Translations under genes and position numbers: made by a program | In this document: piece by piece, positions 54,441 through 63,695 of the stretch | Numbering within the stretch: position 1 is the first letter of the stretch | How the letters are laid out: every line of letters starts with the position of its first letter | Notes under the pieces: generated by a model | Told to the model about the DNA's origin: nothing | Database searches by the model: none | What the model saw: the letters and a program-made list of their open reading frames with translations, nothing else | From: Clostridium punense | GTDB lineage: Bacteria; Bacillota; Clostridia; Clostridiales; Clostridiaceae | NCBI RefSeq assembly: GCF_017874425.1 | Contig: NZ_JAGGLL010000020.1 | Coordinates: 33,158-97,157, forward strand | Direction of reading: 5' to 3' | Length of the DNA: 64,000 nucleotides

Positions 54441-54475
54441 TTCTACCATATGATTACTGTAATAATATACCTGTA
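54441..54475 (-). promoter_or_regulatory. Family-1 repeat promoter, copy G (orphan)
   Basis: ATTACTGTAAT at 54453-54463 with TGGTAGAAT on the minus strand, in the same orientation as the other copies. No minus-strand gene lies downstream; transcription would run antisense into the mraY paralogue. The gene it once served may have been replaced. Confidence 0.55.
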
Positions 54476-54639
54476 AAGTATTCATCAATATTTTCCAACA
54501 AATCTTACATTTTATTGAGTTAATTCCCAATATACTTGAGTTAACTTTTATTTTCAGTTTTGAAAAAACTTTGTTCTCAGCTTGAAATTAAAACTACGTA
54601 GCTTTTTATCAAATTCTGAGCCAAGCTCCAAAAAACTTT

Positions 54640-54682
54640 ATGCAGCTTGAAGGTTAGTATTAACTTTCAAGTTGCATAATCT
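54640..54682. terminator. Hairpin between mraY and the DUF3784 gene
   Basis: ATGCAGCTTGAAGGTTA pairs with TAACTTTCAAGTTGCAT. It is about 250 bases after mraY. No other signal is seen in 54476-54916. Confidence 0.5.
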
Positions 54683-54916
54683 CATTTTTGTTATCCTCAT
54701 AATATTTTCATGTTCATCTTCTACCTGACTTGATTATCCATATAATTTTCATCTAATAAATTATTATTGAAATTAATTCATTAAAAATAAGTACTATTCT
54801 AATAATCTTTGTTTTTATTTTATTTAAAATATTTCTATATAGCACAGTCCAGAATTTAAAATTTCTCATTAAGACTTCTCATATAATACTTTAACTTTTA
54901 AAATTCACTTCATCAT

Positions 54917-55252
54917 TTATAGCTTTCTATACTTACCAAATGCTTTTTCTGAATCAATGTGAACTTCTTTAAAGAAAAGAATTATCCAAATAAGAATTAT
55001 CATAATTGCACAGTACTTACTTATACAATATGATAAAAATGCTCCTAAAAGTAAAATCATAGACCAAATGAAAAGACAGTTTCGCATATCTAAACTCATT
55101 TTCTTTTTATCATACTTTTCTCTATCATCTTTAGAAATGGTATTAAATCCACTAATTAAAATAGCACCTTTTTCTTTTAATAAAGCAAAAATAATTGAAA
55201 GCACAGAAAAGGGTACTGCTAATATTAGACATATTATTCCCCATACATTCAT
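54917..55252 (-). CDS. DUF3784-like membrane protein
   Basis: A 111-residue protein with three hydrophobic helices (about 4-24, 60-78, 81-96) and the loop KGAILISGFNTISKDDREKY typical of DUF3784. Function unknown. GGAGG precedes the ATG. It lies upstream of a second small membrane-protein gene transcribed from the same strand. Confidence 0.65.
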   Translation of the reverse strand: MNVWGIICLILAVPFSVLSIIFALLKEKGAILISGFNTISKDDREKYDKKKMSLDMRNCLFIWSMILLLGAFLSYCISKYCAIMIILIWIILFFKEVHIDSEKAFGKYRKL

Positions 55253-55377
55253 TCTATTAGCCTCCTTTTAATTGTAATACAATTAATTAGGATATAATAT
55301 AAAACCTAATTTTAACTTTTAATCAGTATTTAGGGCCTTTATAATTAACATTCTGATTGAAACTCCTATATTTGTTT

Positions 55378-55806
55378 TTAATTAATTTCTTTATTTTGCA
55401 TCTGCTCATGTATCCTTAAAATCGCAAAAAACAAAATCACTAAATTAAGAATAATAAATGCTATTTGAGCTAAGAAATCAAAAGATAATAATGATTGAAT
55501 CTGTAAAGAATTACCGATCTTATTATTTATGAAACTGTTTATGGGTTCTTGTACATACCCCTTCAAGTATATTAAGCTCAATACTCCTATAATTGCACTT
55601 ACTATTTTACTGTTACTAATTTTCAATAACCATAATACCAATGCCATAAATATTATATAAGAAATAAAAAATTTAGTTGCACTTGTTACTTCAATATCAA
55701 AGATAATAAATTCAAAATTGTACCATAATGTAAACACATAGGATACAATAATGTATACTATTGTACAACTAGTATTAAAAACCGTTCCATTTTTAAAATC
55801 TGTCAC
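55378..55806 (-). CDS. Hypothetical four-helix membrane protein
   Basis: A 142-residue hydrophobic protein with helices at about 13-33, 45-62, 68-84 and 110-132 and no conserved motif I recognise. It follows the esterase gene by 32 bases on the same strand, so it may be co-transcribed. GGTGG precedes the ATG. Confidence 0.55.
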   Translation of the reverse strand: MTDFKNGTVFNTSCTIVYIIVSYVFTLWYNFEFIIFDIEVTSATKFFISYIIFMALVLWLLKISNSKIVSAIIGVLSLIYLKGYVQEPINSFINNKIGNSLQIQSLLSFDFLAQIAFIILNLVILFFAILRIHEQMQNKEIN

Positions 55807-55838
55807 ATTGCTTCACCACCTTTATTTAAAATCGATAC

Positions 55839-57065
55839 TTAATTGTTATCACCAATTAATGAAATTAAACCATTTGCCAGAGTTTCTCCCCAGCATAAGT
55901 AATCATGTCCACTATTAAACTCTTCATATTTAACCTCATATCCCTTTAATTCTAGTACATCTCTTAGTTTTTTATTAACACCTATCATATTATCTTTTGG
56001 TTCAAGAATTCCTACATTTAAATAGAATTTAAGGGGTAATCTTTCTATTTTGTTAAATTCAGTACTCATCCAACAAGCACTTTCAACTTCCTTAAAGTCT
56101 TCTGGTTTGTACCAATATGCCCCTGATTGTGAAAGCACATTTCCAAAAATATCTGAATGTCTTAATCCTAAATATGTTGCAGTAAGTCCCCCTAAGCTAA
56201 GTCCACCAATTATTCCATCCTTAGCTTCAGAAGAAATATTATAATTTTCTCTAAACCATGGAGTCAATTCATTGATTATAAGATCCACAAAACCATCACT
56301 ACAACATAATTCCTCATATCTTGTATCAGTAGAATCAATAAATAATACAACTATTGGTGCTATCTTTTTATCACAAATTAAGTTATCCAATACTGTTTTT
56401 CCTGAAAGTATATTAAGATACTCATCACCATCAGTTAAAATTAAAAACTTATATGGCATATTAGATTTTTTATACCCATATGGTGTATATATTCTAATTC
56501 TCCGATCTTTTTCTAACTTTTCACTATGAAAGTAATATTCCTCTATATCTCCTTTAGAAATATTTATCCTTTCTTTCACCCAAAAATGTTCTTGTGCCTT
56601 AGGCATTACAACATAAGAAACCTTTTTTTCTTCACCATCCTCCTCACATAAAATTAAAAAATTCTTATTCAGCTCATCATGTGTCAAATTAACTTCTCTC
56701 GCTTCCCATCCCTCATCACTATCAATAAGTGAATCATTTACAGAAATAGTATAATCAAAACGTAGATCATTTTTTATTTTACAAGTAATATACCATAGGT
56801 TGGTATTTAATAATCTCTCCATTTTATACTCTAAGAACTTTTCCCATCCAATTGGAGGTATAAATATAACATTTTCAACTTCTTCATCTGCTCTATAAAT
56901 AAACATTACTAAGTTATTTTCTAAATCCCCTGTCAATTCTTCTATTAAAGGCGCCCCATTTCTTTCTATTTTGTTTCAAAACTCCTGTAAAGCAGTATTA
57001 TTTCCTTGTTCAATATCCTCTTCTAATTTCAAAATTATTCTACTCTTTATTTGTGATTTTTCCAT
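55839..57065 (-). pseudogene. Esterase-family hydrolase with internal TGA
   Basis: From ATG 57065 (AGGGGGAAAT ribosome site) the frame gives EKSQIKSRIILKLEEDIEQG and ALQEF, meets TGA at 56976-56978 and continues in the same frame with NKIERNGAPLIEELTGD to a 365-residue esterase: GIIGGLSLGGLTATYLGLRH nucleophile elbow, YLNVGILEP and SGHDYLCWGE late His (enterochelin-esterase/PF00756 fold). TGG (Trp) to TGA explains the break. A restart at ATG 56936 would give a shortened enzyme, which may still work. Confidence 0.7.
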
Positions 57066-57160
57066 ATGATTTCCCCCTATATTACTAATTCAATAAATAC
57101 CAAAAAAATTAAGTCCATTACGCCTCAAGGTCTTGCGACCTATATTAAGCCTCCCTATTA

Positions 57161-57703
57161 TTACTCCCACAGGTTTATTAGGTCAATCCAATATCTTTGA
57201 GTAGTCTCAGAAAAAACTTGGTTAAAAACCTCATTTTCTAATATTCCATTGTTGTTTTGAATAACTTTGGCTGATGCAATATTTAATTTGTCGCAGGTTA
57301 TTAAAACTCTGGTTAAATTTAATTCCCTGCACTTTTCCAAGGTCAATTTTAACATTAGGGTTCCATATCCTTTTTTTCTTTCAGTTGGTCTTATGGAGTA
57401 GCCTATATGTCCTCCCCTACTTAATAGGGATTCATTTAATTTATGCCTTATAGTAATCATTCCAATGATTTTACTATCTTGGTTTCTAATTAAAAAGTAG
57501 GTATTTGCAGGCACCTTGTCCTTTTCTATCTTTGACATATCTATAGACTTCTCAAGTTTAAGTAGCCATTCATCATAATTATCATACCTATTGAGTCCTG
57601 CAGTACCATTGATTTCTGAATTATGCTGTAGGAATTCTTGTATGTATTCAAAAGCTTGCTTTTCAAATTTTTTAGAAGGAGCTATTAAACTAAACTCACT
57701 CAT
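57161..57703 (-). CDS. GNAT N-acetyltransferase
   Basis: A 180-residue GNAT protein: GMITIRHKLNESLLSRGGHI, IGYSIRPTERKKGYGTLMLK (R-K-K-G-Y-G acetyl-CoA loop) and LTRVLITCDKLNIASAKVIQ with NNGILENEV. This matches the predicted-acetyltransferase group with GGHIGYSIRPTERKKGY. Substrate unknown. GAGGTG precedes the ATG. Confidence 0.87.
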   Translation of the reverse strand: MSEFSLIAPSKKFEKQAFEYIQEFLQHNSEINGTAGLNRYDNYDEWLLKLEKSIDMSKIEKDKVPANTYFLIRNQDSKIIGMITIRHKLNESLLSRGGHIGYSIRPTERKKGYGTLMLKLTLEKCRELNLTRVLITCDKLNIASAKVIQNNNGILENEVFNQVFSETTQRYWIDLINLWE

Positions 57704-57969
57704 TTTCTCACCTCTTAAATTTAATAGTTAATTATAATCCATATTTTTTACTATGGCTTTACCCATAAGAAAATTGCAGCACATCTACCATTTTATTGCA
57801 TTAATTTCCAATATATATCTGTACCCATCCAACCCACAGTTTCACTAAAACATGAAGTCATTGAGGTAATAAATGGTTATACTAAGGTTCATTAATAATT
57901 TCTATTAGTGTTTATAGGCTTTATATGGTAAAATAATACTATAAATCAATATTATGTAGATGATGGAAT

Positions 57970-58139
57970 ACTGAAAAGTCGCTTGACACCGTAGGAGAAA
58001 GAAGTAACCAATCCGAATTACTTTGAAACTCTCAGGTAAATTACAGTTTCTTGATACAACTCTGGAGAGACTACAATTTGTAGCATCGAAGAAGTAATAC
58101 GGTTTGTACCGTAAAATCTTTCAGATAAAAAGACAGAGA
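57970..58139 (+). ncRNA. Tandem glycine riboswitch
   Basis: Two glycine-aptamer halves follow one another. The first has ACACCGTAGGAGAAAG, AACTCTCAGGTAAAT and AACTCTGGAGAG (canonical ACUCUCAGGC and CUCUGGAGAG). The second has GCATCGAAGAAGTAAT, AATCTTTCAGATAAAAAGAC and AGAG. A terminator overlaps the 3' end of the second aptamer. Glycine binding would compete with the terminator, so glycine probably switches the gene on. It controls the permease gene at 58509. Confidence 0.85.
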
Positions 58140-58182
58140 AAAGGGTATTTTCTTTATAATACCTTTTTCTCTGTCTTTTTAT
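58129..58182 (+). terminator. Riboswitch expression-platform terminator
   Basis: AGACAGAGAAAAAGGGTATT pairs with AATACCTTTTTCTCTGTCT, then TTTTAT. Its 5' arm contains the last bases of the second glycine aptamer, so ligand binding and termination exclude each other. Bases 58183-58508 form a leader with no other feature I can name. Confidence 0.85.
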
Positions 58183-58508
58183 ATTTTCAAATGGAAAATT
58201 TATGCTTTATATTGAATAATACGTTGAAAGTTTAGGTCTTCACCTTCTATAAGGTGCTACTAAACAATCTTGCAGCTTCTAGGCCTTAACTAGGAACTTT
58301 AGTGTAAAAAATTCCTTTATTTAGTTCAAATCTATTTTTAAAGTTGCTTACAAAATGAACTTGTTCATTATTTATAATCATACAAATAACCATAAGAAGA
58401 GATAGAATTTTCTCAGTTGTTTAGAGAGGCTTTATGTAAGAGCTCAACATAAATGGATAACTTTCTAAATTCTTAAAATGCTTAAATTAGAATAAGGAGG
58501 AGTTAAAA

Positions 58509-59540
58509 ATGGAAGTTTTAAAAGGTTTATTTACCTTAATGCTTGTATTAGTGATGTTTTATTTATTTAGCTCAAAAGCTTATAAGGGTGAAAAGGCCAT
58601 GACTGGCTTGGCAGGAGCTGCTGTAGCAACCTTTTTGGTAGAGGCTATTTATAAATATATTTTAGGTGATGCAGTAGGTATTGCTTTTGCTGCAGAAATA
58701 GGAAAAGCCGCAGGTAGTGTAGCTGGAATTATTTGTGCAATACTTGTGATGTTAAAAATGGATGTTGAATTTGATGTAGCTGCAGCTACTGGGGCAGTGT
58801 TGTTTGGCTTCGGAATTTTACCAGGATTTGTAGCAGGCTACCTATTAGCCATAGTATACGACAAGTTAAAAAGTAAATTAAATGATACTTTAAAGTTAAT
58901 TGCTATATTGCTGTTGTTTGTGCCTTTAGCAAGATTCATAGCAGTATTAGTAAATCCGGTGGTAACTATGGCCCTTGAAGAAATTGGTGTTACCATTGTG
59001 AATGCTACAACTATGTCACCAATATTCATGGGTTTTGTACTTGGAGGAATTATAACTGTAATAAGCACATCTCCACTTAGCTCAATGGCTTTAACTGCAA
59101 TGTTAAGTTTAAAAGGAATTCCTATGGGAATTGGTTGTATAGCTTGTGTAGGCGGTGCTTTCGCTAATGGCATGATGTTTTTAAAAATTGGAATAAAAGA
59201 TAAGTCTAAATTGATTTCCTTAATGCTTGAGCCATTAACTCAAGCAGATTTAGTTACTAAAAATTCTGGTCCCTTATATACTGCAAGTTTTATAGGTGGA
59301 GGCTTAGCTGGAATTATTGCGGTACTATTTAAAATCAAAGTAGATGCTCCAGGAACAGCCTCATCTATCCCTGGATTCTTTACACCTTTTGCTTTTAATG
59401 ACCCAATAGTAGTTTCAAAAACTCTGTTATTTGCAATTATTGCTGGGATACTTGGAGGAATTATAAGCACTTATGCTTACGGCTTTATAAAAGAACTAAA
59501 ATTAAAAAACAGTTTTCAAGCCACCTCTAAAAACACTTAG
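58509..59540 (+). CDS. PTS EIIC-like permease (PTS_EIIC_2 family), stand-alone
   Basis: A 343-residue integral membrane protein with about ten helices: GLAGAAVATFLVEAIYKYIL, GAVLFGFGILPGFVAGYLLA, NATTMSPIFMGFVLGGIITV, GCIACVGGAFANGMMFLKIG and PFAFNDPIVV. This is the PF13303 family, named after PTS permeases but lacking EIIA/EIIB domains; none are encoded nearby. Control by a glycine riboswitch suggests transport of glycine, a peptide or a related metabolite. GGAGG precedes the ATG. Confidence 0.82.
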   Translation: MEVLKGLFTLMLVLVMFYLFSSKAYKGEKAMTGLAGAAVATFLVEAIYKYILGDAVGIAFAAEIGKAAGSVAGIICAILVMLKMDVEFDVAAATGAVLFGFGILPGFVAGYLLAIVYDKLKSKLNDTLKLIAILLLFVPLARFIAVLVNPVVTMALEEIGVTIVNATTMSPIFMGFVLGGIITVISTSPLSSMALTAMLSLKGIPMGIGCIACVGGAFANGMMFLKIGIKDKSKLISLMLEPLTQADLVTKNSGPLYTASFIGGGLAGIIAVLFKIKVDAPGTASSIPGFFTPFAFNDPIVVSKTLLFAIIAGILGGIISTYAYGFIKELKLKNSFQATSKNT

Positions 59541-59608
59541 TTAAAATAAGTATTTCACTTTACTAGCTTTTGGCTATTCTTCAAAATACGGCTGGTAATA
59601 TAAGAAAT

Positions 59609-59639
59609 TAATGGAACTCCCTTGGGGTTCCATTAATTT
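59609..59639. terminator. Bidirectional terminator
   Basis: ATTAATGGAACTCC pairs with GGGGTTCCATTAAT between the converging permease and hydrolase genes. Confidence 0.7.
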
Positions 59640-60388
59640 ATATTATTTTCAAAGAAACCGCGTAATAAGTCAATGTAACTATCTGTATGAATCAAACTAA
59701 TTTCTCCATGACCACTCTTCTCAATGATTTTTAAATAACTACCTTTTATAGTGTGGTGAAGTAGTATTGCTGATTTTTTCATAACTGACAGTTCCTTCTC
59801 TCCAACCAGTATTAATGTCTTTGCTTTAGTATTACCTAATGTTGATGGTAATGAATAGCCACCATTACTTTTTGTAATATTGATTAGGGATTCCTTTGTC
59901 ATCCGTGAACTGTCCATGTAATAGGCTTCAAATAATTCTTCGGGGACATTTAATGTTTTAGCCTGTAGTTTTGCATACCACCTTTTTTTTATTAACCCAT
60001 AACACAGGTTATACATTGGTACAGTAAGCTTAGTTGCCATCTTCATTGGATAAACTAAAGCACTTTCTATAACCGCATACTCAGTAATATCGCCTTCTCG
60101 TGATAGTATTTCTACAACAATTTGAGCGCCAATGGAAAGGCCACAAATTGAAAAAACTTTTCCCTTATAATTATTCTTTATATACTGAATAACCCCTTCT
60201 GCTGATTTTTCTATGCTTATAAAAGTGTTATTCCAATCATCACCGTGTCCGTCAATTATGGGTGTAACAATAAAATAATCATTTTTTAGTGCTTCAATTT
60301 GTGGTTTTAATGACCACCAGGACAATCCACCACCATGAAAAAAAATCATTACCGGCTTATTTTTATTTCCAAACTCTTTAAATATCAT
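59633..60388 (-). CDS. Alpha/beta hydrolase
   Basis: About 251 residues: VMIFFHGGGLSWWSLKPQIE (oxyanion loop), ICGLSIGAQIVVEILSRE nucleophile elbow (G-L-S-I-G), KTLILVGEKELSVMKKSAIL and SGHGEISLIH late His. It is an esterase-like serine hydrolase of unknown substrate. The ATG at 60388 follows GGAGGG; an in-frame ATG at 60448 has no ribosome site. Confidence 0.8.
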   Translation of the reverse strand: MIFKEFGNKNKPVMIFFHGGGLSWWSLKPQIEALKNDYFIVTPIIDGHGDDWNNTFISIEKSAEGVIQYIKNNYKGKVFSICGLSIGAQIVVEILSREGDITEYAVIESALVYPMKMATKLTVPMYNLCYGLIKKRWYAKLQAKTLNVPEELFEAYYMDSSRMTKESLINITKSNGGYSLPSTLGNTKAKTLILVGEKELSVMKKSAILLHHTIKGSYLKIIEKSGHGEISLIHTDSYIDLLRGFFENNIN

Positions 60389-60479
60389 ATCTACCCTCCA
60401 CATACCAAAAATCACAAGAGTAATTTTCTTAGATATTTGTATACACAAATTGTAACCTTTATATCAAACTAATATATTA

Positions 60480-60734
60480 TTATAGAACTATGCCATTTTT
60501 CAATATTTCGGTTAAAGCAGGCCTACTTAACAATACATGTTTCACTTTCATCTTCCCCCTTATAAAATATAAATAATCCTTAAGATGCTTTTCCTTTATT
60601 TTTTCAGGAATACCATAAGCTGCCTTAGCAAGGCTACCTATTATTGCAGCGAGGATGTAACTGTCTCTACCAAGGAATTTTACATTTCTTATTTCACTAA
60701 GCTCAATTGTCACACCTCCACTATTTTGATTCAA
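60480..60734 (-). pseudogene. ADP-ribosylglycohydrolase C-terminal fragment
   Basis: An 84-codon frame contains GRDSYILAAIIGSLAKAAYG and IPEKIKEKHLKDYLYF. Intact ADP-ribosylglycohydrolases have GGDSDTLAAI-x-GSIAEAYYG and IP-x-x-I-x-x-K at this place. Here the metal-binding DSDT is DSYI, so the protein would be inactive even if made. The N-terminal ~200 residues are absent. Confidence 0.6.
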
Positions 60735-61185
60735 ACCTCTATAATTAATAAATCCAATATATTAAGCTCTCTCCATAGAAGGAGTATCTTTCATACATAT
60801 TAATAAGTTTAAGTAAACAATTAATGCTTTCGTAAATTATCTTCTTATGACTTAATTAATTAAACCATATTATACCATAATTACATATAAAAATACCTCT
60901 ATCCTAGTATTTTGAGGAAGAATAAACACATCTTTGTGCGGTGATTAAGCCCCTTTTTAAGAATAGTTTTTATAACTATTAAAAATGAAATCAGAATTAA
61001 AACCCAACTTATAATCGAGTCATACATGTTTTACTCATTTTCTCAAATCTAGCCATAGCAAATATCAATAGTAATTGAGGGACCTTTTAAAAAGTGAAAC
61101 TATAATATTAGTCTGTAATGATATATGTAATTGAAAGACTTAAAGGATTTTATAATTATTAATAGAAATATTTACTTTTAGACTA

Positions 61186-61215
61186 TGCAACCATTTTTAA
61201 TATTTTAGGGTCTAA
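61186..61215 (+). promoter_or_regulatory. Candidate ECF-sigma promoter
   Basis: TGCAACC (61186-61192) and GTCTAA (61210-61215) are 17 bases apart, matching the AAC / GTC logic of promoters read by ECF sigma factors. It lies 45 bases upstream of the sigma-factor gene, so the gene is probably self-activated. Bases 60735-61185 hold nothing else I recognise. Confidence 0.55.
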
Positions 61216-61260
61216 TTATTATACAAAGCATATACGTATATGAGTTTTGGAGGATAATAT

Positions 61261-61806
61261 ATGGATTTATTAATCAAAAGAGCCCAAAAGGGAGATGAAG
61301 AGGCATTTATTGAAATCATGAATCAATACATGCCACAGATGTATAAGGTTGCTAAAGCCAGGCTTAAAAATGAAGCTGATATTGGAGATGCTATACAAGA
61401 GACAATTCTCTCTTGCTTTAAAAGTATCAAAAAGCTTAAGAATACTTGTTTTTTTTAAACTTGGCTAATTAAAATTCTAATTAATAAATGTAATGATTTA
61501 TTGGGTGATAATAAAATTATTTATGTAGATGATTTCCAAGGTGCAATTGATAGTAATATGGAGTTACAAGCTGATAACATTATTGAAGATAAATTAGACT
61601 TTGAAAATGCTTTAAGTATTTTGAATCAAGAGTACAAGCTGGTAATTATACTTTATTATGTCAATGGGTTTAACACACGGGAAATTAGCGAAATTCTTAA
61701 TGAAAAAGAAGGCACTATTAAGTCACGATTAAGTAGAGCAAGACAACAATTAAAAGTGCATTATGTTAAGTCAGAAAATAAAAGCTTTAGTAATGGAGGT
61801 TGTTAG
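61261..61806 (+). pseudogene. ECF sigma factor interrupted by TAA
   Basis: The full frame of 182 codons is a sigma-70 ECF factor. Region 2 has IKRAQKGDEEAFIEIMNQYM, MYKVAKARL and DAIQETILSCFKSIKKL. Region 4 has LSILNQEYKLVIILYYVNGF, TREISEILNEKEGTIKSRLS and RARQQLKVHY. At 61456-61458 the codon is TAA after a run of T (TGT TTT TTT TAA ACT TGG), where relatives have Lys before TWL. Both halves stay in one frame. GGAGG precedes the ATG. Confidence 0.7.
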
Positions 61807-61807
61807 A

Positions 61808-62998
61808 ATGAGTACAAACTTTGATAATCAGTTAGAAAACATATTCAGTGAGGATATTGAAATTCCTAAAAGTATTATAGATAAAAAAGAAATGGCTTTT
61901 ACTGAAATAAGAAGCATGTCAAAGAAAAATAAGGTTTCCAAAAAAAGAAAAATTATTTCTGCAGTTGCTGCAATGTTTATTATAGGTTCAACCTTTATTG
62001 CAACGGATGCATTTGCAACTATTGGTGGTAAGACAATATCCGCAATTAAGACCCTATTCTTTAAAGATGAAGGGGTTCAGAAAGCTATAGATAATGGACT
62101 AGTTCAAAACCTTGGTAACGTAAACACAGTGAAGGATAAAGGCATAGAAATTGGAGTAACGGATATAACTTATGACAGCTCAAAACTAGCACTTTCCTTA
62201 AATATAAAATTTGACGATAGAGGTTTATTAAATAATCTACAAGAAATAGAGTTTGATATGAATTTAAAAGATAATAATGGCAGATATCTTATTAAAAGCA
62301 GTACTGAAAATTTAAATGAAGAACAGCTAAAGTCACTGAAACAGTTAAAGGCTGATTTTGACTCTAACAAAGTAATAAATAAAGAAACTGGAGAAATTAA
62401 GTACAATTTAGTTGTAAATTCTATGGAACCTATTTCAGGGATAGATGATGTAACTTTAGATATTAAGGCAGTAAGGTTACTAGCTTCAATTAATGATAAG
62501 CTTCAGGAAAATATATTCTCAGAAGCTGAAAGCAAATTAGAGGAATACGAAGTATTTAACTATAAACAGAGAAACCTAAGGTTATATAATTTAATTGAAG
62601 GTAAATGGCAAACTAGTATAACTTTAGATGAAAAACTTAAAGATGGTAAGGAAGTTCTCTATGTCCCCGAAGGCGTTAATGGAGATATAATAAGAGTTAC
62701 TAAAGCGGAGCTATTGCCTACTTGTATGTATGTAACCTTAGAATTTGATTCTGATTTTAAAGGGGAAGATCGTAAAAAAATTATTAATAAAATAGATCAA
62801 GCTACCTTAGTCGATGATAACGGTAATGTTCATAATTCCACATTAAAGGGACATTTTACAGGTGATGATAATGCTCATCTGCTAAAAGTAAAAAGTTTTG
62901 AAATTACTTCCTTTGATTATGATGGAAACTTTAAAGTTATTTTAAATGATTTTAATGGTGAAAATAAAGAAATAACCTTGATTAAAAAGAACAAGTAA
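61808..62998 (+). CDS. DUF4179-domain anti-sigma-like protein
   Basis: About 396 residues: a cytoplasmic N-terminus (residues 1-55, FDNQLENIFSEDIEIPKSII), one membrane helix (about 56-76, IISAVAAMFIIGSTFIATDA) and a large extracellular DUF4179-type region (ATIGGKTISAIKTLFFKDEG, then ITYDSSKLALSLNIKFDD). Such proteins are encoded after ECF sigma genes and restrain the sigma factor until an envelope signal arrives. The ATG at 61808 follows GGAGG, 1 base after the sigma-gene stop. The frame is intact although its sigma partner is broken. Confidence 0.75.
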   Translation: MSTNFDNQLENIFSEDIEIPKSIIDKKEMAFTEIRSMSKKNKVSKKRKIISAVAAMFIIGSTFIATDAFATIGGKTISAIKTLFFKDEGVQKAIDNGLVQNLGNVNTVKDKGIEIGVTDITYDSSKLALSLNIKFDDRGLLNNLQEIEFDMNLKDNNGRYLIKSSTENLNEEQLKSLKQLKADFDSNKVINKETGEIKYNLVVNSMEPISGIDDVTLDIKAVRLLASINDKLQENIFSEAESKLEEYEVFNYKQRNLRLYNLIEGKWQTSITLDEKLKDGKEVLYVPEGVNGDIIRVTKAELLPTCMYVTLEFDSDFKGEDRKKIINKIDQATLVDDNGNVHNSTLKGHFTGDDNAHLLKVKSFEITSFDYDGNFKVILNDFNGENKEITLIKKNK

Positions 62999-63007
62999 AT
63001 AGTTACT

Positions 63008-63036
63008 AAAAGAGATATGATCACCATATCTCTTTT
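63008..63036 (+). terminator. Terminator
   Basis: AAAAGAGATATG pairs with CATATCTCTTTT around ATCAC, just after the DUF4179 gene. Confidence 0.75.
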
Positions 63037-63222
63037 GTCATTAAAAATATTTAAAAGTTTCTTATAGTAGCTACATTTGAAGTCATATTCTATGGTTAAG
63101 TTTTTTGGAGTTTATGAGCCTGTATGATAGAGCCTATTGGTTCCTTTTTCTTTAGTAGCTTAAGTCATAACAGATTATAGTTCTAACCAACATTACAATC
63201 AGTTGAGCTAATATAAAATCAT

Positions 63223-63401
63223 TTACTTAGATCTATCACATCTACCTACTCTCCTAATAAAATTAGTTAAACCAATAATCACCATGAAAACAAATCCTAC
63301 AATTTTAACTGAATTATTATTTTTTCATATACTACAAGTAAAATTATGGTTGAAGTCAAAGCAAAAAGATTTGTTACAATTAATACTAAATTTTTTCTCA
63401 T
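63223..63401 (-). pseudogene. Small two-helix membrane protein, frameshifted
   Basis: From ATG 63401 (GGGAGGGAG ribosome site) the frame reads MRKNLVLIVTNLFALTSTII and LLVVYEK. One A is missing in the following A-run (near 63325); the next frame continues NNNSVKIVGFVFMVIIGLTN and FIRR to TAA 63223-63225. Two membrane helices of about 20 residues result. No family recognised. Confidence 0.45.
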
Positions 63402-63488
63402 AACTCCCTCCCGTTCTTTGGCATAATTTTATATGTTTACTGCATATGAAATTACTATTTTTCAACACTTAAGAAGATGTTAACTTAA

Positions 63489-63695
63489 CTAGGCATCTTT
63501 AAATTCCTTATATTCATCAATATAAAAAGTCACATTTCCACAGCTAGTGCATACAGCTGCCTTTAGTTTAGCTTTCTTATTGCTTAAAAAACCCCTAAAC
63601 TCTTTTGAAATAATAATATCTTCAATTTTCCACCTCATACCAATTTCGCAGTCCTCAAGCATCTCTTCTCCACATTGATTACATATTCTACTCAT
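63489..63695 (-). CDS. Small zinc-ribbon protein
   Basis: A 68-residue protein with two C-x-x-C knuckles, RICNQCGEEM (4-7) and AAVCTSCGNV (49-52), the spacing of a rubredoxin-like zinc ribbon. The middle is charged. Such small ribbons are common and mostly of unknown function. GGGGG precedes the ATG. From 63696 to 64000 I see no gene. Confidence 0.65.
   Translation of the reverse strand: MSRICNQCGEEMLEDCEIGMRWKIEDIIISKEFRGFLSNKKAKLKAAVCTSCGNVTFYIDEYKEFKDA

Noticed and set aside
831..54475. CRISPR array
   Set aside because: The repeated blocks are long, kilobases apart and separated by genes; no short regular repeat-spacer pattern and no cas genes.
61441..61460. Programmed frameshift in the sigma factor
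   Set aside because: Both halves are in the same frame, so a shift would not bypass the TAA; only read-through, slippage by multiples of three or error would.
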